Both the position numbers and the translations under genes were made by a program. A stretch of DNA of 36,982 nucleotides from Cohnella sp. SGD-V74 (GTDB taxonomy: Bacteria > Bacillota > Bacilli > Paenibacillales > Paenibacillaceae): the NCBI RefSeq assembly GCF_003001675.1, contig NZ_PVYW01000036.1, positions 1 through 36,982 on the forward strand. Direction: 5' to 3'. Positions 23,442-32,129 of the stretch are shown one piece after another; the stretch's first letter is position 1; every line of letters starts with the position of its first letter. A model generated the notes under the pieces. The model worked only from the letters and a program-made list of their open reading frames with translations, ran no database searches and was not told where the DNA came from.

Positions 23442-24773
23442 TTGTACCAGCAACACTCCAGGAAACGCCGCCGCATCGGTCTTGTCGTCGTTCTTATACT
23501 GATCGTCACCGTCTGTTCGGCACCGTTCCAGCACTTCGCGGAATTTCCGAGCCGGATCAGGCTTTTTCAGGGACAGCCGGTTTCGTTGCATTACACGATT
23601 CCGGTTCACGCACAGGTCAGTTTGAATCCGCGGGTTGCGGCCGTGAACGGCAGCGACAATGCATCGGTTCAGGTCGATCTCAGACAGCCTTTATCCATTC
23701 AACCGAAATCAAGCGGCGTGACCAAGCTGCAGATGAAGCTGTTCGGCAAAATTCCTTTTAAGACGGTTAAGCTCCAAGTCATTCCGGATTTGCGGGTCAT
23801 TCCGGGAGGGCAGACGATCGGCGTCAAAGTAAAGTCCGCGGGAATTATGGTTGTCGGTCATCATCAGGTAAGCGCCAAGGATCATTCTCGCGTATCCCCC
23901 GGCGAGGCGGCCAAGCTCAGATTGGGGGACTTGATCGTCGAAATCAACGGCCATCCATGCGACGACATATCCAAAATCGCGGCGTATTCGGAAGAGGCCG
24001 GACGCAGCGGCGAATCGTTGAAGCTGTTGGTTCAACGGGGCAAGGAAAGGTTCAAGACGTCGATTACTCCCGCTTATGACGAGGAAGACAAAGCTTGGCG
24101 GCTCGGTCTGTACATTCGGGATTCGGCGGCCGGTGTGGGAACTTTAACGTTCTATGCTCCGGATCAAGGCGTATACGGCGCGCTCGGCCACGTCATTACG
24201 GATATGGATACGCAAACTCCGATCGTCGTCGGAAGCGGGGAAATTTTGCAGTCGAGCGTCTCTTCGATCAACAAAAGCCAAAGCGGCGAACCGGGCGAGA
24301 AGAGGGCACATTTTCTGAAGGAAGGCCGTACGCTGGGCAGTGTGGAGCGCAATACCCCGTTCGGCATCTTCGGCAAAATGAGGCAGTTGCCCGAACATTC
24401 TTACAACCCGGAGCCCATTTCGGTCGCTTTCGCGGAAGAGGTAAAGGAAGGGCCCGCGCAAATCTTGACGGTCGTGGAGAAGCAGAAGGTCGAGAAATTC
24501 GATATTCAGATCGTTCACGTGTCCAAGCAGTCGTCTCCCGCGACTAAGGGAATGGTCATCAAAATTACCGACCCGAAGCTGCTGGAAAGGACCGGAGGCA
24601 TCGTTCAGGGAATGAGCGGAAGTCCGATCATTCAGAACGGAAAGTTGGTCGGAGCGGTCACTCACGTATTCGTTAACGACCCATCTTCCGGCTACGGCTG
24701 CTTTATCGAATGGATGCTGCAGGATGCGGGAATTATGCTGAATCCCGAACAAACGATTTCTAAGGCGGTTTGA
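23442..24773 (+). CDS. spoIVB: SpoIVB serine peptidase
   Basis: Forespore-secreted protease (family S55) that triggers pro-sigma-K processing by cutting SpoIVFA. 443 residues. An N-terminal membrane segment (IGLVVVLILIVTVCS) comes first, then a PDZ domain around residues 125-205 (GIMVVGHHQVS, GEAAKLRLGDLIVEINGHPC), then the protease domain. The expected catalytic residues are visible: His250 in YGALGHVITD and Ser394 in GMSGSPI, with a candidate Asp in KITDPK. The TTG start follows AAGGGAG by 9 bp. The terminator hairpin overlaps the stop. Confidence 0.96.
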   Translation: MYQQHSRKRRRIGLVVVLILIVTVCSAPFQHFAEFPSRIRLFQGQPVSLHYTIPVHAQVSLNPRVAAVNGSDNASVQVDLRQPLSIQPKSSGVTKLQMKLFGKIPFKTVKLQVIPDLRVIPGGQTIGVKVKSAGIMVVGHHQVSAKDHSRVSPGEAAKLRLGDLIVEINGHPCDDISKIAAYSEEAGRSGESLKLLVQRGKERFKTSITPAYDEEDKAWRLGLYIRDSAAGVGTLTFYAPDQGVYGALGHVITDMDTQTPIVVGSGEILQSSVSSINKSQSGEPGEKRAHFLKEGRTLGSVERNTPFGIFGKMRQLPEHSYNPEPISVAFAEEVKEGPAQILTVVEKQKVEKFDIQIVHVSKQSSPATKGMVIKITDPKLLERTGGIVQGMSGSPIIQNGKLVGAVTHVFVNDPSSGYGCFIEWMLQDAGIMLNPEQTISKAV

Positions 24774-24790
24774 CGCCTTAGATTTTGTTT
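24761..24790 (+). terminator. Terminator overlapping the spoIVB stop codon
   Basis: TAAGGCG (24761-24767) pairs with CGCCTTA (24774-24780) around a 6-nt loop that contains part of the TGA stop, followed by a T-rich run. Confidence 0.65.
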
Positions 24791-24812
24791 ATTTACCGAA
24801 AATCCGAACGTT

Positions 24813-24819
24813 TGTCGAA
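24813..24819. promoter_or_regulatory. Spo0A box upstream of spo0A
   Basis: A perfect TGTCGAA, the core 0A box. It lies about 30 bp upstream of the candidate -35, consistent with autoregulation as known in B. subtilis. Confidence 0.55.
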
Positions 24820-24841
24820 AATGTAAGAAATGGATCATGTT

Positions 24842-24871
24842 TTGACGTGTTATGACGCAAATTATTAATTA
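24842..24871 (+). promoter_or_regulatory. Candidate promoter of spo0A
   Basis: TTGACG (24842-24847) with an AT-rich -10 region 17-18 bp on (TTAATT/TAATTA, up to 24871), in a strongly AT-rich stretch that runs to 24915. No convincing sigma-H promoter (AGGA-T..GAAT) was found by eye. Confidence 0.4.
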
Positions 24872-24934
24872 TATTCGATTTTCAATAATAAATAAAGAAA
24901 AATTTTTTAATCGAGAAGGAATCCGCCAAGGCGA

Positions 24935-24941
24935 TGTCGAA
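24935..24941. promoter_or_regulatory. Second Spo0A box
   Basis: Another perfect TGTCGAA, about 80 bp upstream of the spo0A start codon and downstream of the candidate promoter, a place where binding could repress. Confidence 0.45.
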
Positions 24942-25014
24942 AACGGATTATCAGAGAAACGGTGAGCGTTTTTCGTCAATTTATTCTCGCATAAGAGAAA
25001 GGGAGGACCAGACA

Positions 25015-25830
25015 TTGCCACGTATTGAAGTGTTCTTAGCAGACGACAACCGAGAATTTACAAACTTGTTATCAGAGTACATCCAAGAACAGGATGATAT
25101 GACGGTCATCGGTGTGGCGTACAACGGAGAAGAGGTCATCCGTCAGCTGGAAGAAACACGTAGAGTACCCGATGTCATGATCCTTGATATTATTATGCCG
25201 CACCTGGACGGTCTTGGCGTCCTGGAGAAACTGCGGGATATGAATTTATCGCCCGTACCCAAAATCATTATGCTCACAGCTTTCGGACAAGAGAACATCA
25301 CCCAGCGTGCGGTACAACTAGGCGCTTCTTATTACATACTTAAACCGTTCGATATGGATGTTCTGGCTAACCGCATTCGCCAACTGGCCGGCAACGCCGC
25401 GAATTCGTCGATTACGACTTCGAGCCTCCCAAGCGGAAGCTCGGGCCGTTCCAACGTCGTTCAGATCGGCAAGCCGAAAAATCTCGACGCGAACATTACG
25501 AGCATCATCCATGAGATCGGCGTTCCCGCTCACATTAAAGGCTACCAGTATTTGCGCGAAGCGATCACGATGGTCTACAACAACATCGAGATTCTCGGCG
25601 CGATCACGAAGACGCTCTATCCCGCCATCGCCGAGAAGTTCAAAACGACGCCATCCCGCGTCGAACGCGCGATCCGCCATGCGATCGAAGTCGCCTGGAC
25701 TCGCGGCAACATCGACTCCATCAGCCATCTGTTCGGTTACACGATCAACATCGCCAAGTCGAAGCCGACGAACTCGGAATTCATAGCGATGGTCGCTGAC
25801 AAGCTTCGGATTGAGCATAAGGTGAGCTAA
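25015..25830 (+). CDS. spo0A: Sporulation master regulator Spo0A
   Basis: Phosphorelay response regulator that switches the cell into sporulation. 271 residues. The receiver domain holds ADDN at residues 9-12, phosphoacceptor Asp58 in VMILDIIMPHLDG, and the conserved Lys in ILKPFD. A Ser/Gly-rich linker (about 125-145) leads to the effector domain, with IHEIGVPAHIKGYQYLREAI and the recognition-helix block TTPSRVERAIRHAIEVAW. The TTG at 25015 is chosen because GGGAGGA lies 7 bp upstream and the family begins just there (I-V-ADDNRE). The frame stays open upstream to an ATG at 24934, giving 27 extra residues unlike the family. Confidence 0.97.
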   Translation: MPRIEVFLADDNREFTNLLSEYIQEQDDMTVIGVAYNGEEVIRQLEETRRVPDVMILDIIMPHLDGLGVLEKLRDMNLSPVPKIIMLTAFGQENITQRAVQLGASYYILKPFDMDVLANRIRQLAGNAANSSITTSSLPSGSSGRSNVVQIGKPKNLDANITSIIHEIGVPAHIKGYQYLREAITMVYNNIEILGAITKTLYPAIAEKFKTTPSRVERAIRHAIEVAWTRGNIDSISHLFGYTINIAKSKPTNSEFIAMVADKLRIEHKVS

Positions 25831-25841
25831 ACACTTGTCGT

Positions 25842-25899
25842 AAAAACACCGCCCCTGCCGACGGGTTCGTTAACCGTCGACGGAGAGCGGTGTTTTTTT
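25842..25899. terminator. Strong bidirectional terminator after spo0A
   Basis: AAAAACACCGC (25842-25852) pairs with GCGGTGTTTTTTT (25887-25899), with an inner CCGACGG/CCGTCGG stem. A-rich on the left and T-rich on the right, it serves both spo0A and the convergent siderophore-binding gene. Confidence 0.85.
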
Positions 25900-25903
25900 G
25901 CCG

Positions 25904-26920
25904 TTAAGGCAGCAGCATCTTCACGAGTTCGTCCATCTGCTGGCTGATGGCCAGCGGATCGTAAGGCCAGAAGATGTCGGTGTCGAGTTTATGGACATTA
26001 CCGTTTTTGACCGCGTCGATGGATTGCCAGAGGCCGCTTGATTCGTCGAACTCGGCTCCGTTGGACACGTCGAGGAAAATATGGTCGCCCGCGTATTCGG
26101 GGATTTTCTCCAAGGAGATCTCCAGAAGGTCTTTGTTCTTGTCGATGACCTGCTCCTGGATGAGCGGCGGAGCTTGCAGACCAATATACTTGTACATCGT
26201 CAGACCGCCGCGATAAATGCCTCTTCCGTAAATGTAATGAGTTTTATCGAAGGCGCCGATTAGCGAGAAAGTTTCTCCGCTGTCGAGAACGGGCCGAAGC
26301 TTATCTCTGGTTTCCGCGGTTTTGCGGTCGAATTCGGCCAGGATTTGCTCGGCCTTGTCCTTCTCGCCGAGAAGCTCGCCGAACAAGCGCGTATCCGCAT
26401 GAACATCGCCGATCTTGTCATAGGGAATGACGACGGTCGGAGCGATTTTGCTGAATGGCTCGTACAGCGTCGGCTCGACCGTAACGATCAGGTCCGGCTG
26501 CAGCGACAGAATTTTTTCGACGGAAGCGCCGTCGATGAAGCCGGTATCCTCGATTCCGTCCGTTAATCCGGCGAGATGAGGGTATTGGATCTCCCAGTTC
26601 GTACTCCCGATCGGCTTTACGTCGAACATGAGGAAATAGGGGAGCAGCCCCTGCGCGATAATCCGCTGCGGATGAGCGGGAATTTCCACGTCGCCCATGA
26701 CGGTGTTGAACGTCCTTGTCGTTTCGCCGCTGGAATTATCGGCCGAGCTTTCCGAAGGGGTCGAAGCTGCAGGTGCCGTGCTTGCCGGGGGTGTCGACCC
26801 TGTGGAAGCCGAGGGCTTGTCCGTTCCGCAAGCGGCAAGCAACAGCAGCAGAGATGCGACCAGACAAAGCCATATTCCCCCGATTGGACGATGATTGCCT
26901 AGCTTAAACATGATTTTCAC
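25904..26920 (-). CDS. Iron-siderophore ABC transporter substrate-binding lipoprotein
   Basis: 338 residues. A signal peptide with lipobox LLAAC (Cys31) is followed by a low-complexity Ser/Thr/Pro linker (about 35-65). A FecB/FhuD-type binding fold comes next (PQRIIAQGLLPYFLMFDVKPIGS, SVEKILSLQPDLIVTVEP, PEYAGDHIFLDVS). It would capture ferric siderophore outside the membrane. The GTG start has AAAGGAGTG 7 bp upstream, and a Fur box covers the promoter region. No permease or ATPase genes are adjacent, so it must work with a transporter encoded elsewhere. The AraC-siderophore sensor gene lies directly upstream on the same strand. Confidence 0.9.
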   Translation of the reverse strand: MKIMFKLGNHRPIGGIWLCLVASLLLLLAACGTDKPSASTGSTPPASTAPAASTPSESSADNSSGETTRTFNTVMGDVEIPAHPQRIIAQGLLPYFLMFDVKPIGSTNWEIQYPHLAGLTDGIEDTGFIDGASVEKILSLQPDLIVTVEPTLYEPFSKIAPTVVIPYDKIGDVHADTRLFGELLGEKDKAEQILAEFDRKTAETRDKLRPVLDSGETFSLIGAFDKTHYIYGRGIYRGGLTMYKYIGLQAPPLIQEQVIDKNKDLLEISLEKIPEYAGDHIFLDVSNGAEFDESSGLWQSIDAVKNGNVHKLDTDIFWPYDPLAISQQMDELVKMLLP

Positions 26921-26937
26921 TTTTGCCCACTCCTTTT

Positions 26938-26956
26938 ATTGAGAATGATTCTCGTT
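26938..26956 (-). promoter_or_regulatory. Fur box
   Basis: A palindrome centred on GAGAATGATTCTC (26941-26953), the 7-1-7 core of the Fur site, about 20 bp upstream of the start of the siderophore-binding gene. It indicates repression when iron is plentiful. Confidence 0.8.
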
Positions 26957-27041
26957 ATTATCCGACAGCTTATTATAGCCAGCGGAAGAAGTGGGTGCCA
27001 TTTCACAATGTCGCGACATTTGTATGGACTTTCGTTGCATT

Positions 27042-28685
27042 TTACGATTGTGTTGGTGAGCTTTCGAGACGAAAAGCCTCGTCGACCGCTTCGGCCAACA
27101 GAGGTAGCTGCCGTTCCAGCGTCAGGGCGTCTTCGGACCAAAAAGCGGATAGCGGGAGCCTGTAGATCCGGCCTTTGCGGTAAGCTTCAAGCGCGGTCCA
27201 GACGGGATGCTCCGATAGCTGATCGTAAAATCGCTCGTAACGATCCTCCGAATCGTCGATCAGAACGAACATGTGATCCGCGGCGTAATCGGGAAGACGC
27301 TCCAACGGAATGACCAGTTCCGTATCCCGGTCGAGCGCGTCGCGCTGGACGGAAGAGGGCGGATGCAGCTTTAGCGTGCGGTACAGGTTGCAGCTTCCGC
27401 GGAAGCCCAGCGGCCAGACGATGACATGGTTCCTTCCTCTGAGCTCGTACAGGGCGGCCGTTTCGGAGGAGGGAATTCGCTTGAGCAGGTTTTGCTTCCA
27501 GAGCTTGCCCTGGCGCAGAAAGTCGGCTATCCAACGCTCGGCTTCCGCCTTCCGTCCGACGATGCCGGCAAGCTGCCGGAGCTGCGCGATCGGATCCACC
27601 CGAAAAGAAGGAAAAAACAGTACGGGAGCAATTCGCTCCAACTGTTGAAGCTTGCGGGCGTTTTGCAGCAGCGTGTATTCCGGAATCAAGATGAGCTCCG
27701 GGCGAAGCTCGGCCATCCGCTCCAGGTCCTCCAGCTCGAAGCAGGGGAAGGTTCCGCCTTCAAGCAGCTCCTTATGCAGCACGGCAGCGGTATTCCAAGG
27801 CGCGAGCGAGGCCGCGATAGGCTGGATGCCGAGCGCAAGAAGGTTGCCCGCCTGGTGCATCGCCGCGATGCGAGTCGGGAATTTCTCGCGCATTTGCGCG
27901 CGGTAGTCGCTCGGAGATAACCCGCAGTCGCGCTTGAACCGCCGGCTTAAGTACAGGCCGCTAAGAAATCCGACCTCGTGGGCGATGCTGTCGAGCGTCA
28001 GATCGGTGGATAGCAGCAATAGTTTCGCCCGATTGAGGCGGACCTTGATGAGAAAGGCGGAAAAGCTGTATCCGCTGTGCTGCTTGAAGGCACGCGAGAG
28101 GTGGCTGGAGTTGAAGCGCTTGTCTTCGGCCACGTCGTCCCGGTTCCAGTCCAGCTCGCAGCGCTGCAGTATCGCCTGCATCGTTTCCTCGACCGCTTGC
28201 TGTCCCGAAACCCGGGATTTTTGCTTGTTGGCGTTCATTTGCTTAAGGATGAGCTGCACAAGCTCGTCGACAGCGCGATCGCAGGCGGATTCGTCGTACG
28301 GACCGCTCGCTCCCGACAGCCGGAGCAGCTTCCTGACGAGAGTCGGCACGCTGGAAGGCAGCGGCTTCAGGACAAAGCCGTTGTTCGGAAGCTTCGAGTA
28401 GTCCAGACGGTAGAGCAGCGTATCCGTCCCCTGCTCCTGCAGCCGATAGCTGCGGAAGAACAGTCCGACGACCGTGCACTCCTTGCCCGCCGGCTCAATG
28501 GAGACGCTTGTTTGCGGCTGAACGTACAGCATGTGGCTGCCGGTCAAGGCGTGGCGCTTGCGGTTCAAATAGACGCAGGCTCTGCTCTCGGTGTAGAGGA
28601 GCAAAGCGCATTCGGTTTTGACGTCGACGGCTGCCTTTTCCTTCTGCTTCCATTCCCACGCGCGCGCGCTCCCAAATTTGTTCAT
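27042..28685 (-). CDS. AraC regulator fused to a siderophore-binding domain (Btr-like)
   Basis: 547 residues in three parts. The N-terminal segment is cupin-like (about 1-140). The AraC DNA-binding domain follows, with two HTH units about 165-265 (VAEDKRFNSSHLSRAFKQHSGYS, TLDSIAHEVGFLSGLYLSRRFKRDCGLSPSDYR). The C-terminal half resembles periplasmic FecB-type binding proteins (LALGIQPIAASLAPW, MAELRPELILIPEY, DYAADHMFVLI) but has no signal peptide, so it acts in the cytosol as a ligand sensor. B. subtilis Btr has the same build and senses bacillibactin. The ATG at 28685 has GGAAGGGGG about 9 bp upstream; the longer frame runs into the alpha-xylosidase gene. Its likely target is the downstream siderophore-binding gene. 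Confidence 0.88.
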   Translation of the reverse strand: MNKFGSARAWEWKQKEKAAVDVKTECALLLYTESRACVYLNRKRHALTGSHMLYVQPQTSVSIEPAGKECTVVGLFFRSYRLQEQGTDTLLYRLDYSKLPNNGFVLKPLPSSVPTLVRKLLRLSGASGPYDESACDRAVDELVQLILKQMNANKQKSRVSGQQAVEETMQAILQRCELDWNRDDVAEDKRFNSSHLSRAFKQHSGYSFSAFLIKVRLNRAKLLLLSTDLTLDSIAHEVGFLSGLYLSRRFKRDCGLSPSDYRAQMREKFPTRIAAMHQAGNLLALGIQPIAASLAPWNTAAVLHKELLEGGTFPCFELEDLERMAELRPELILIPEYTLLQNARKLQQLERIAPVLFFPSFRVDPIAQLRQLAGIVGRKAEAERWIADFLRQGKLWKQNLLKRIPSSETAALYELRGRNHVIVWPLGFRGSCNLYRTLKLHPPSSVQRDALDRDTELVIPLERLPDYAADHMFVLIDDSEDRYERFYDQLSEHPVWTALEAYRKGRIYRLPLSAFWSEDALTLERQLPLLAEAVDEAFRLESSPTQS

Positions 28686-28728
28686 CCGTCCGAACCCCCT
28701 TCCGCTTCCATCCAATCCTATTATTTTA

Positions 28729-31056
28729 TCACGAAAGCGCGACGAGTATAGAAGATGCGGAATCGTGAGGCACGATCCGTATGCCATGCTCCGTCGGTTC
28801 CGCTTGCCCGCCTTCGACGGCGGCGACCGCAGAAATTCCCCGAAGGATTAGACTCCAACCTTTCGCCGCTCCTTCCGCCGCAATCCAGATTTCATTTCCA
28901 GCTCGATTAGCCGAGACGGAGAAGCGAATTTCTCCGTGCTGGTCGGGAACCGCAGCCGTCGCTGCCGCACCGTCCTGGAGCGAGAACAGATGCAAAGTGA
29001 CGCCGTCCGCATAATCGTAGTCCGGACGGGCGTCCTGACTGCCAAGCGGAATGAGACTGTTTTCGCGAACGTAGAGAGGGAGGCTGAAGTAGTCGTAGCT
29101 TTCGCTTCGCCAAGTTCCGCCTTGCACTTGTTCGCCGCTAAGAAAATGCGTCCACGTTCCCTTAGGCAAGTAGAAGGAGGCATGGCCGTCCGGATTAAAG
29201 ATCGGGGCGACCAGAAGCGAATCCCCGAGCATGTACTGCCGATCGACGTAGTCGCAGGCCGGGTCGTCGCCGAATTCGAGCGTCATCGCTCTCATGAGCG
29301 GAACGCCGGTTCGCGAGGTCGATACGGACTGGCCGAATAGATATGGCATAAGCCGAAGCTTCAGCTTCGTGAAGAAGCGAAGCACGTCGACGGCTTCTTC
29401 GTCGTAGATCCACGGCACGCGATAAGACGTGCTCCCGTGCAGCCGGCTGTGACTGGACAGCAGTCCGAACTGAACCCAGCGTTTGTACAGATCCGGCGGA
29501 GAGCTGTGCTCGAACCCGCCGATGTCGTGGCTCCAGTAGCCGAAGCCGGACATCCCGAGAGACAAGCCGCCGCGCAGGCTCTCGGCCATCGACTCGTAAG
29601 TCGCTTCGCAATCTCCGCCCCAGTGCACGGGGAACCGCTGACCGCCCGCAGTCGCCGAACGGGCGAACAGGACGGCTTCACCTTTGCCTCGCTTCTCCTC
29701 CAGCAATTCGAATACGGCTTGATTGTAGAGCTGCGCATAGTAATTGTGCATCTGTTGCGGATCGGAACCGTCATAATAGACGACGTCCGTCGGAATGCGC
29801 TCGCCGAAATCGGTCTTGAAGCCGTCGACGCCCATATCGAGCAGCGCTCCGAGCTTATCCTTGAACCAGCGGCATGCTTCCGGGTTCGTAAAATCGACGA
29901 TGCCCATGCCGTATTGCCACATATCCCATTGCCATACGCTGCCGTCGGGCCGTCTCAGCAAGTAGCCTCGTTCCATGCCTTCGTCGAACAGAGCCGAACG
30001 CTGGGCGATATATGGGTTAATCCAGACGCAGATGCGCAGACCGCGGGCTTTGAGCCGCTGCAGCATGCCAGCCGGATCGGGAAAGACGCGCTCGTCCCAC
30101 TCGAAGCTGCACCACTCGTACTCCTTCATCCAGAAACAGTCGAAGTGGAAGACGGCAAGCGGCAGATCCCGTTCGGCCATTCCTTCGACGAAGCCGGTTA
30201 CGGTCTCCTCGTCGTAATCGGTCGTGAACGAAGTCGTCAGCCATAGGCCGTAAGACCACGCCGGCGGCAGTGCGGGTTTTCCCGTCAGCGAGGTATAGTT
30301 GCCGAGCACCGCCTTGAGGTTATCCCCGCCGATCAGGTAATACTCGAGCTGTTCGCCTTGCACGCTGAACTGAGCTTTCGATACCGTCTCCGAGCCGATC
30401 TCGAATGAGACGCGCTCCGGATGATTGACGAACACCCCGTAGCCGCGATTCGTCACGTAGAACGGAACGTTTTTGTACGCCTGCTCGGACGAGGTTCCTC
30501 CGTCTTCATTCCAGATATCCACGACCTGGCCGTTTTTCACGAAAGGAGTAAACCTCTCCCCAAGGCCGTACACCGTTTCTCCAACGCCTAGAGAAAGCTG
30601 TTCGCGGAAGTAATGGACTCCGTCGTCGGCCTGGACGTAAGCGGTGGATCGCGTTCCGCTTCCCGTCAGCTTCCTGTTCCCGTAGGTATAAGTAATGTGG
30701 ACGGGGTGACGCTTGGTTACGGTGACGGTCGTATCCCCGCTCGTCAGACTGACGAAGCTCTCGTTATTGTCGATGATTACCGAGGCGTTGCCGACATGTT
30801 GCAGATCGAAGGTCGAAGGACCTTGGCGAGCCTTCCCTTTGTGGTGATAGAATTTCGCTCTAATGACGTCGGACATCGGCGAAGAGAACTCCATCGTCAT
30901 CAACGGTTCGTTAAGCGTATTGCCGCGATGCTCAAGGGCGCGGTGCGCGGCGTACACCGTGATCGAGTTTTCCCCGATCCGCACGTCATGAACTTCATAA
31001 GGGCTGAGCAGCCGATAGCCTTGCCTGGTCATCCAGTATCCGTCTGTAAACTTCAT
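28729..31056 (-). CDS. yicI: Alpha-xylosidase, GH31 (YicI type)
   Basis: Releases alpha-linked xylose from the non-reducing end of isoprimeverose-type oligosaccharides from xyloglucan. 775 residues, no signal peptide, hence intracellular. The N-terminal beta-sandwich precedes the barrel with the nucleophile Asp416 in KTDFGERIPTDV and the acid/base Asp482 in PVHWGGDCEATYESMAESLRGG. From the ATG at 31056 these fall at the same numbers as in E. coli YicI (416 and 482, from memory). The start is also supported by AAGGAG 8 bp upstream. GH31 includes alpha-glucosidases, but the KTDFGERIPTDV..YYDGSDP block is that of the xylosidase branch. It is divergent from an AraC regulator. No transporter is nearby. 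Confidence 0.92.
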   Translation of the reverse strand: MKFTDGYWMTRQGYRLLSPYEVHDVRIGENSITVYAAHRALEHRGNTLNEPLMTMEFSSPMSDVIRAKFYHHKGKARQGPSTFDLQHVGNASVIIDNNESFVSLTSGDTTVTVTKRHPVHITYTYGNRKLTGSGTRSTAYVQADDGVHYFREQLSLGVGETVYGLGERFTPFVKNGQVVDIWNEDGGTSSEQAYKNVPFYVTNRGYGVFVNHPERVSFEIGSETVSKAQFSVQGEQLEYYLIGGDNLKAVLGNYTSLTGKPALPPAWSYGLWLTTSFTTDYDEETVTGFVEGMAERDLPLAVFHFDCFWMKEYEWCSFEWDERVFPDPAGMLQRLKARGLRICVWINPYIAQRSALFDEGMERGYLLRRPDGSVWQWDMWQYGMGIVDFTNPEACRWFKDKLGALLDMGVDGFKTDFGERIPTDVVYYDGSDPQQMHNYYAQLYNQAVFELLEEKRGKGEAVLFARSATAGGQRFPVHWGGDCEATYESMAESLRGGLSLGMSGFGYWSHDIGGFEHSSPPDLYKRWVQFGLLSSHSRLHGSTSYRVPWIYDEEAVDVLRFFTKLKLRLMPYLFGQSVSTSRTGVPLMRAMTLEFGDDPACDYVDRQYMLGDSLLVAPIFNPDGHASFYLPKGTWTHFLSGEQVQGGTWRSESYDYFSLPLYVRENSLIPLGSQDARPDYDYADGVTLHLFSLQDGAAATAAVPDQHGEIRFSVSANRAGNEIWIAAEGAAKGWSLILRGISAVAAVEGGQAEPTEHGIRIVPHDSASSILVALS

Positions 31057-31179
31057 CCTCACATCTCCTTGTCGAACAAGAATGGAATGCGCTTAATAAC
31101 ATTTTAATGATACAATGAACGATGATCTCGCAAATTTATGCTTGTTTCTAACAATATTATGATTCTTCGGAGGCCGGGG

Positions 31180-32061
31180 ATGGATCTGAGACTGCTCAAG
31201 GAAGATCGGAGGCACGGAACTCCCGAGTTTCCGTTTGCCGTGTACGCCATGGACCGGCAAACCGGCGAAACGATATTGGACAACCATTGGCACGACGAAG
31301 TCGAATTTCTGTGGGTGGAGCAGGGGCGGGCTACGTTTCAGATCGGACTTTCCACCTATGAGCTGGAAGAGGGAGACGTCATTTTCGTGCCGGGAGGCGA
31401 GGTTCACGGAGGTTTCTCGGACGAGGGCTTTTCGTGCTCTTACAGGGCGGCGGTGTTCCGCTTGGACTGGTTGGCGGAAGGCCGGGACGGAATCGCTTCC
31501 CGTTACGTTCAACCGCTTGCGGGCGGGGAAGCCGAAATTCCGCTTTATTACGACGGGGCCACCAAGACGGGAAGGCGGGTCGCGGGCCGTTTGAAGCGAA
31601 TGTTCCGAATGGGCGAGTCGGAATCGGACGCAAGGGAACTGCGAATCAAAGCCGAGTTATACTCGCTGTTGGCCGATCTTATCGATAGAGGACAGTGGCG
31701 GCGCGCGGCTCCCGGGCGTTCGGTAAGCACGTATACCGTGGAACGCTTGAAAGAGGTCGTCGCGTACATGGAAACTCACTTTTCCCAGCCGCTGTCCGTT
31801 CCTATGCTCGCGGAGATTGCCGGGATGAGCGCCGGCCATTTCAGTCGAATGTTCAAAATCGTCATGCGCAAGACGCCGATGGATTATTTGAACCAATACC
31901 GGATACGGCAAGCCGCTCATCTGCTGCAAAATACGGACTGGTCCGTCGCGGAAGTGGCGCTGGAGAGCGGGTTGACGAATTTCAGTTATTTCAGCAAAAA
32001 ATTCAGCGCGACTCATGCGTGTACTCCGTCACAATTCCGCAAAAAATTTAGGAGCCTTTAA
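31180..32061 (+). CDS. AraC family transcriptional regulator
   Basis: 293 residues. An N-terminal cupin sensor domain (DNHWHDEVEFLWVEQGRATFQIG..YELEEGDVIFVPGGEVHGG, about 30-85) is followed by a C-terminal double HTH (SVPMLAEIAGMSAGHFSRMFKIVMRKTPMDYLNQYRI and SVAEVALESGLTNFSYFSKKFSATHACTPSQFR). The sensor is the sugar-binding type common in regulators of glycoside genes. The ATG at 31180 has GGAGG 6 bp upstream; the frame is open further to 31138 without a ribosome-binding site. It is divergent from the alpha-xylosidase gene over 123 bp and is its probable activator. Confidence 0.88.
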   Translation: MDLRLLKEDRRHGTPEFPFAVYAMDRQTGETILDNHWHDEVEFLWVEQGRATFQIGLSTYELEEGDVIFVPGGEVHGGFSDEGFSCSYRAAVFRLDWLAEGRDGIASRYVQPLAGGEAEIPLYYDGATKTGRRVAGRLKRMFRMGESESDARELRIKAELYSLLADLIDRGQWRRAAPGRSVSTYTVERLKEVVAYMETHFSQPLSVPMLAEIAGMSAGHFSRMFKIVMRKTPMDYLNQYRIRQAAHLLQNTDWSVAEVALESGLTNFSYFSKKFSATHACTPSQFRKKFRSL

Positions 32062-32079
32062 GGTTTATTTCTAAAAATC

Positions 32080-32088
32080 TGGTATAGT
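32080..32088 (+). promoter_or_regulatory. Extended -10 promoter of the foldase gene
   Basis: TGG TATAGT, with no clear -35. The leader to the ATG at 32130 is about 40 nt. Confidence 0.45.
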
Positions 32089-32129
32089 GAATGAATGGTT
32101 GTCCATAAAAACGAGGGGGAATTGCGGAA

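Noticed and set aside
24934..25014. N-terminal extension of Spo0A from the ATG at 24934
   Set aside because: The 27 residues do not resemble the family, and a Shine-Dalgarno sits immediately before the TTG at 25015, where Spo0A proteins normally begin.
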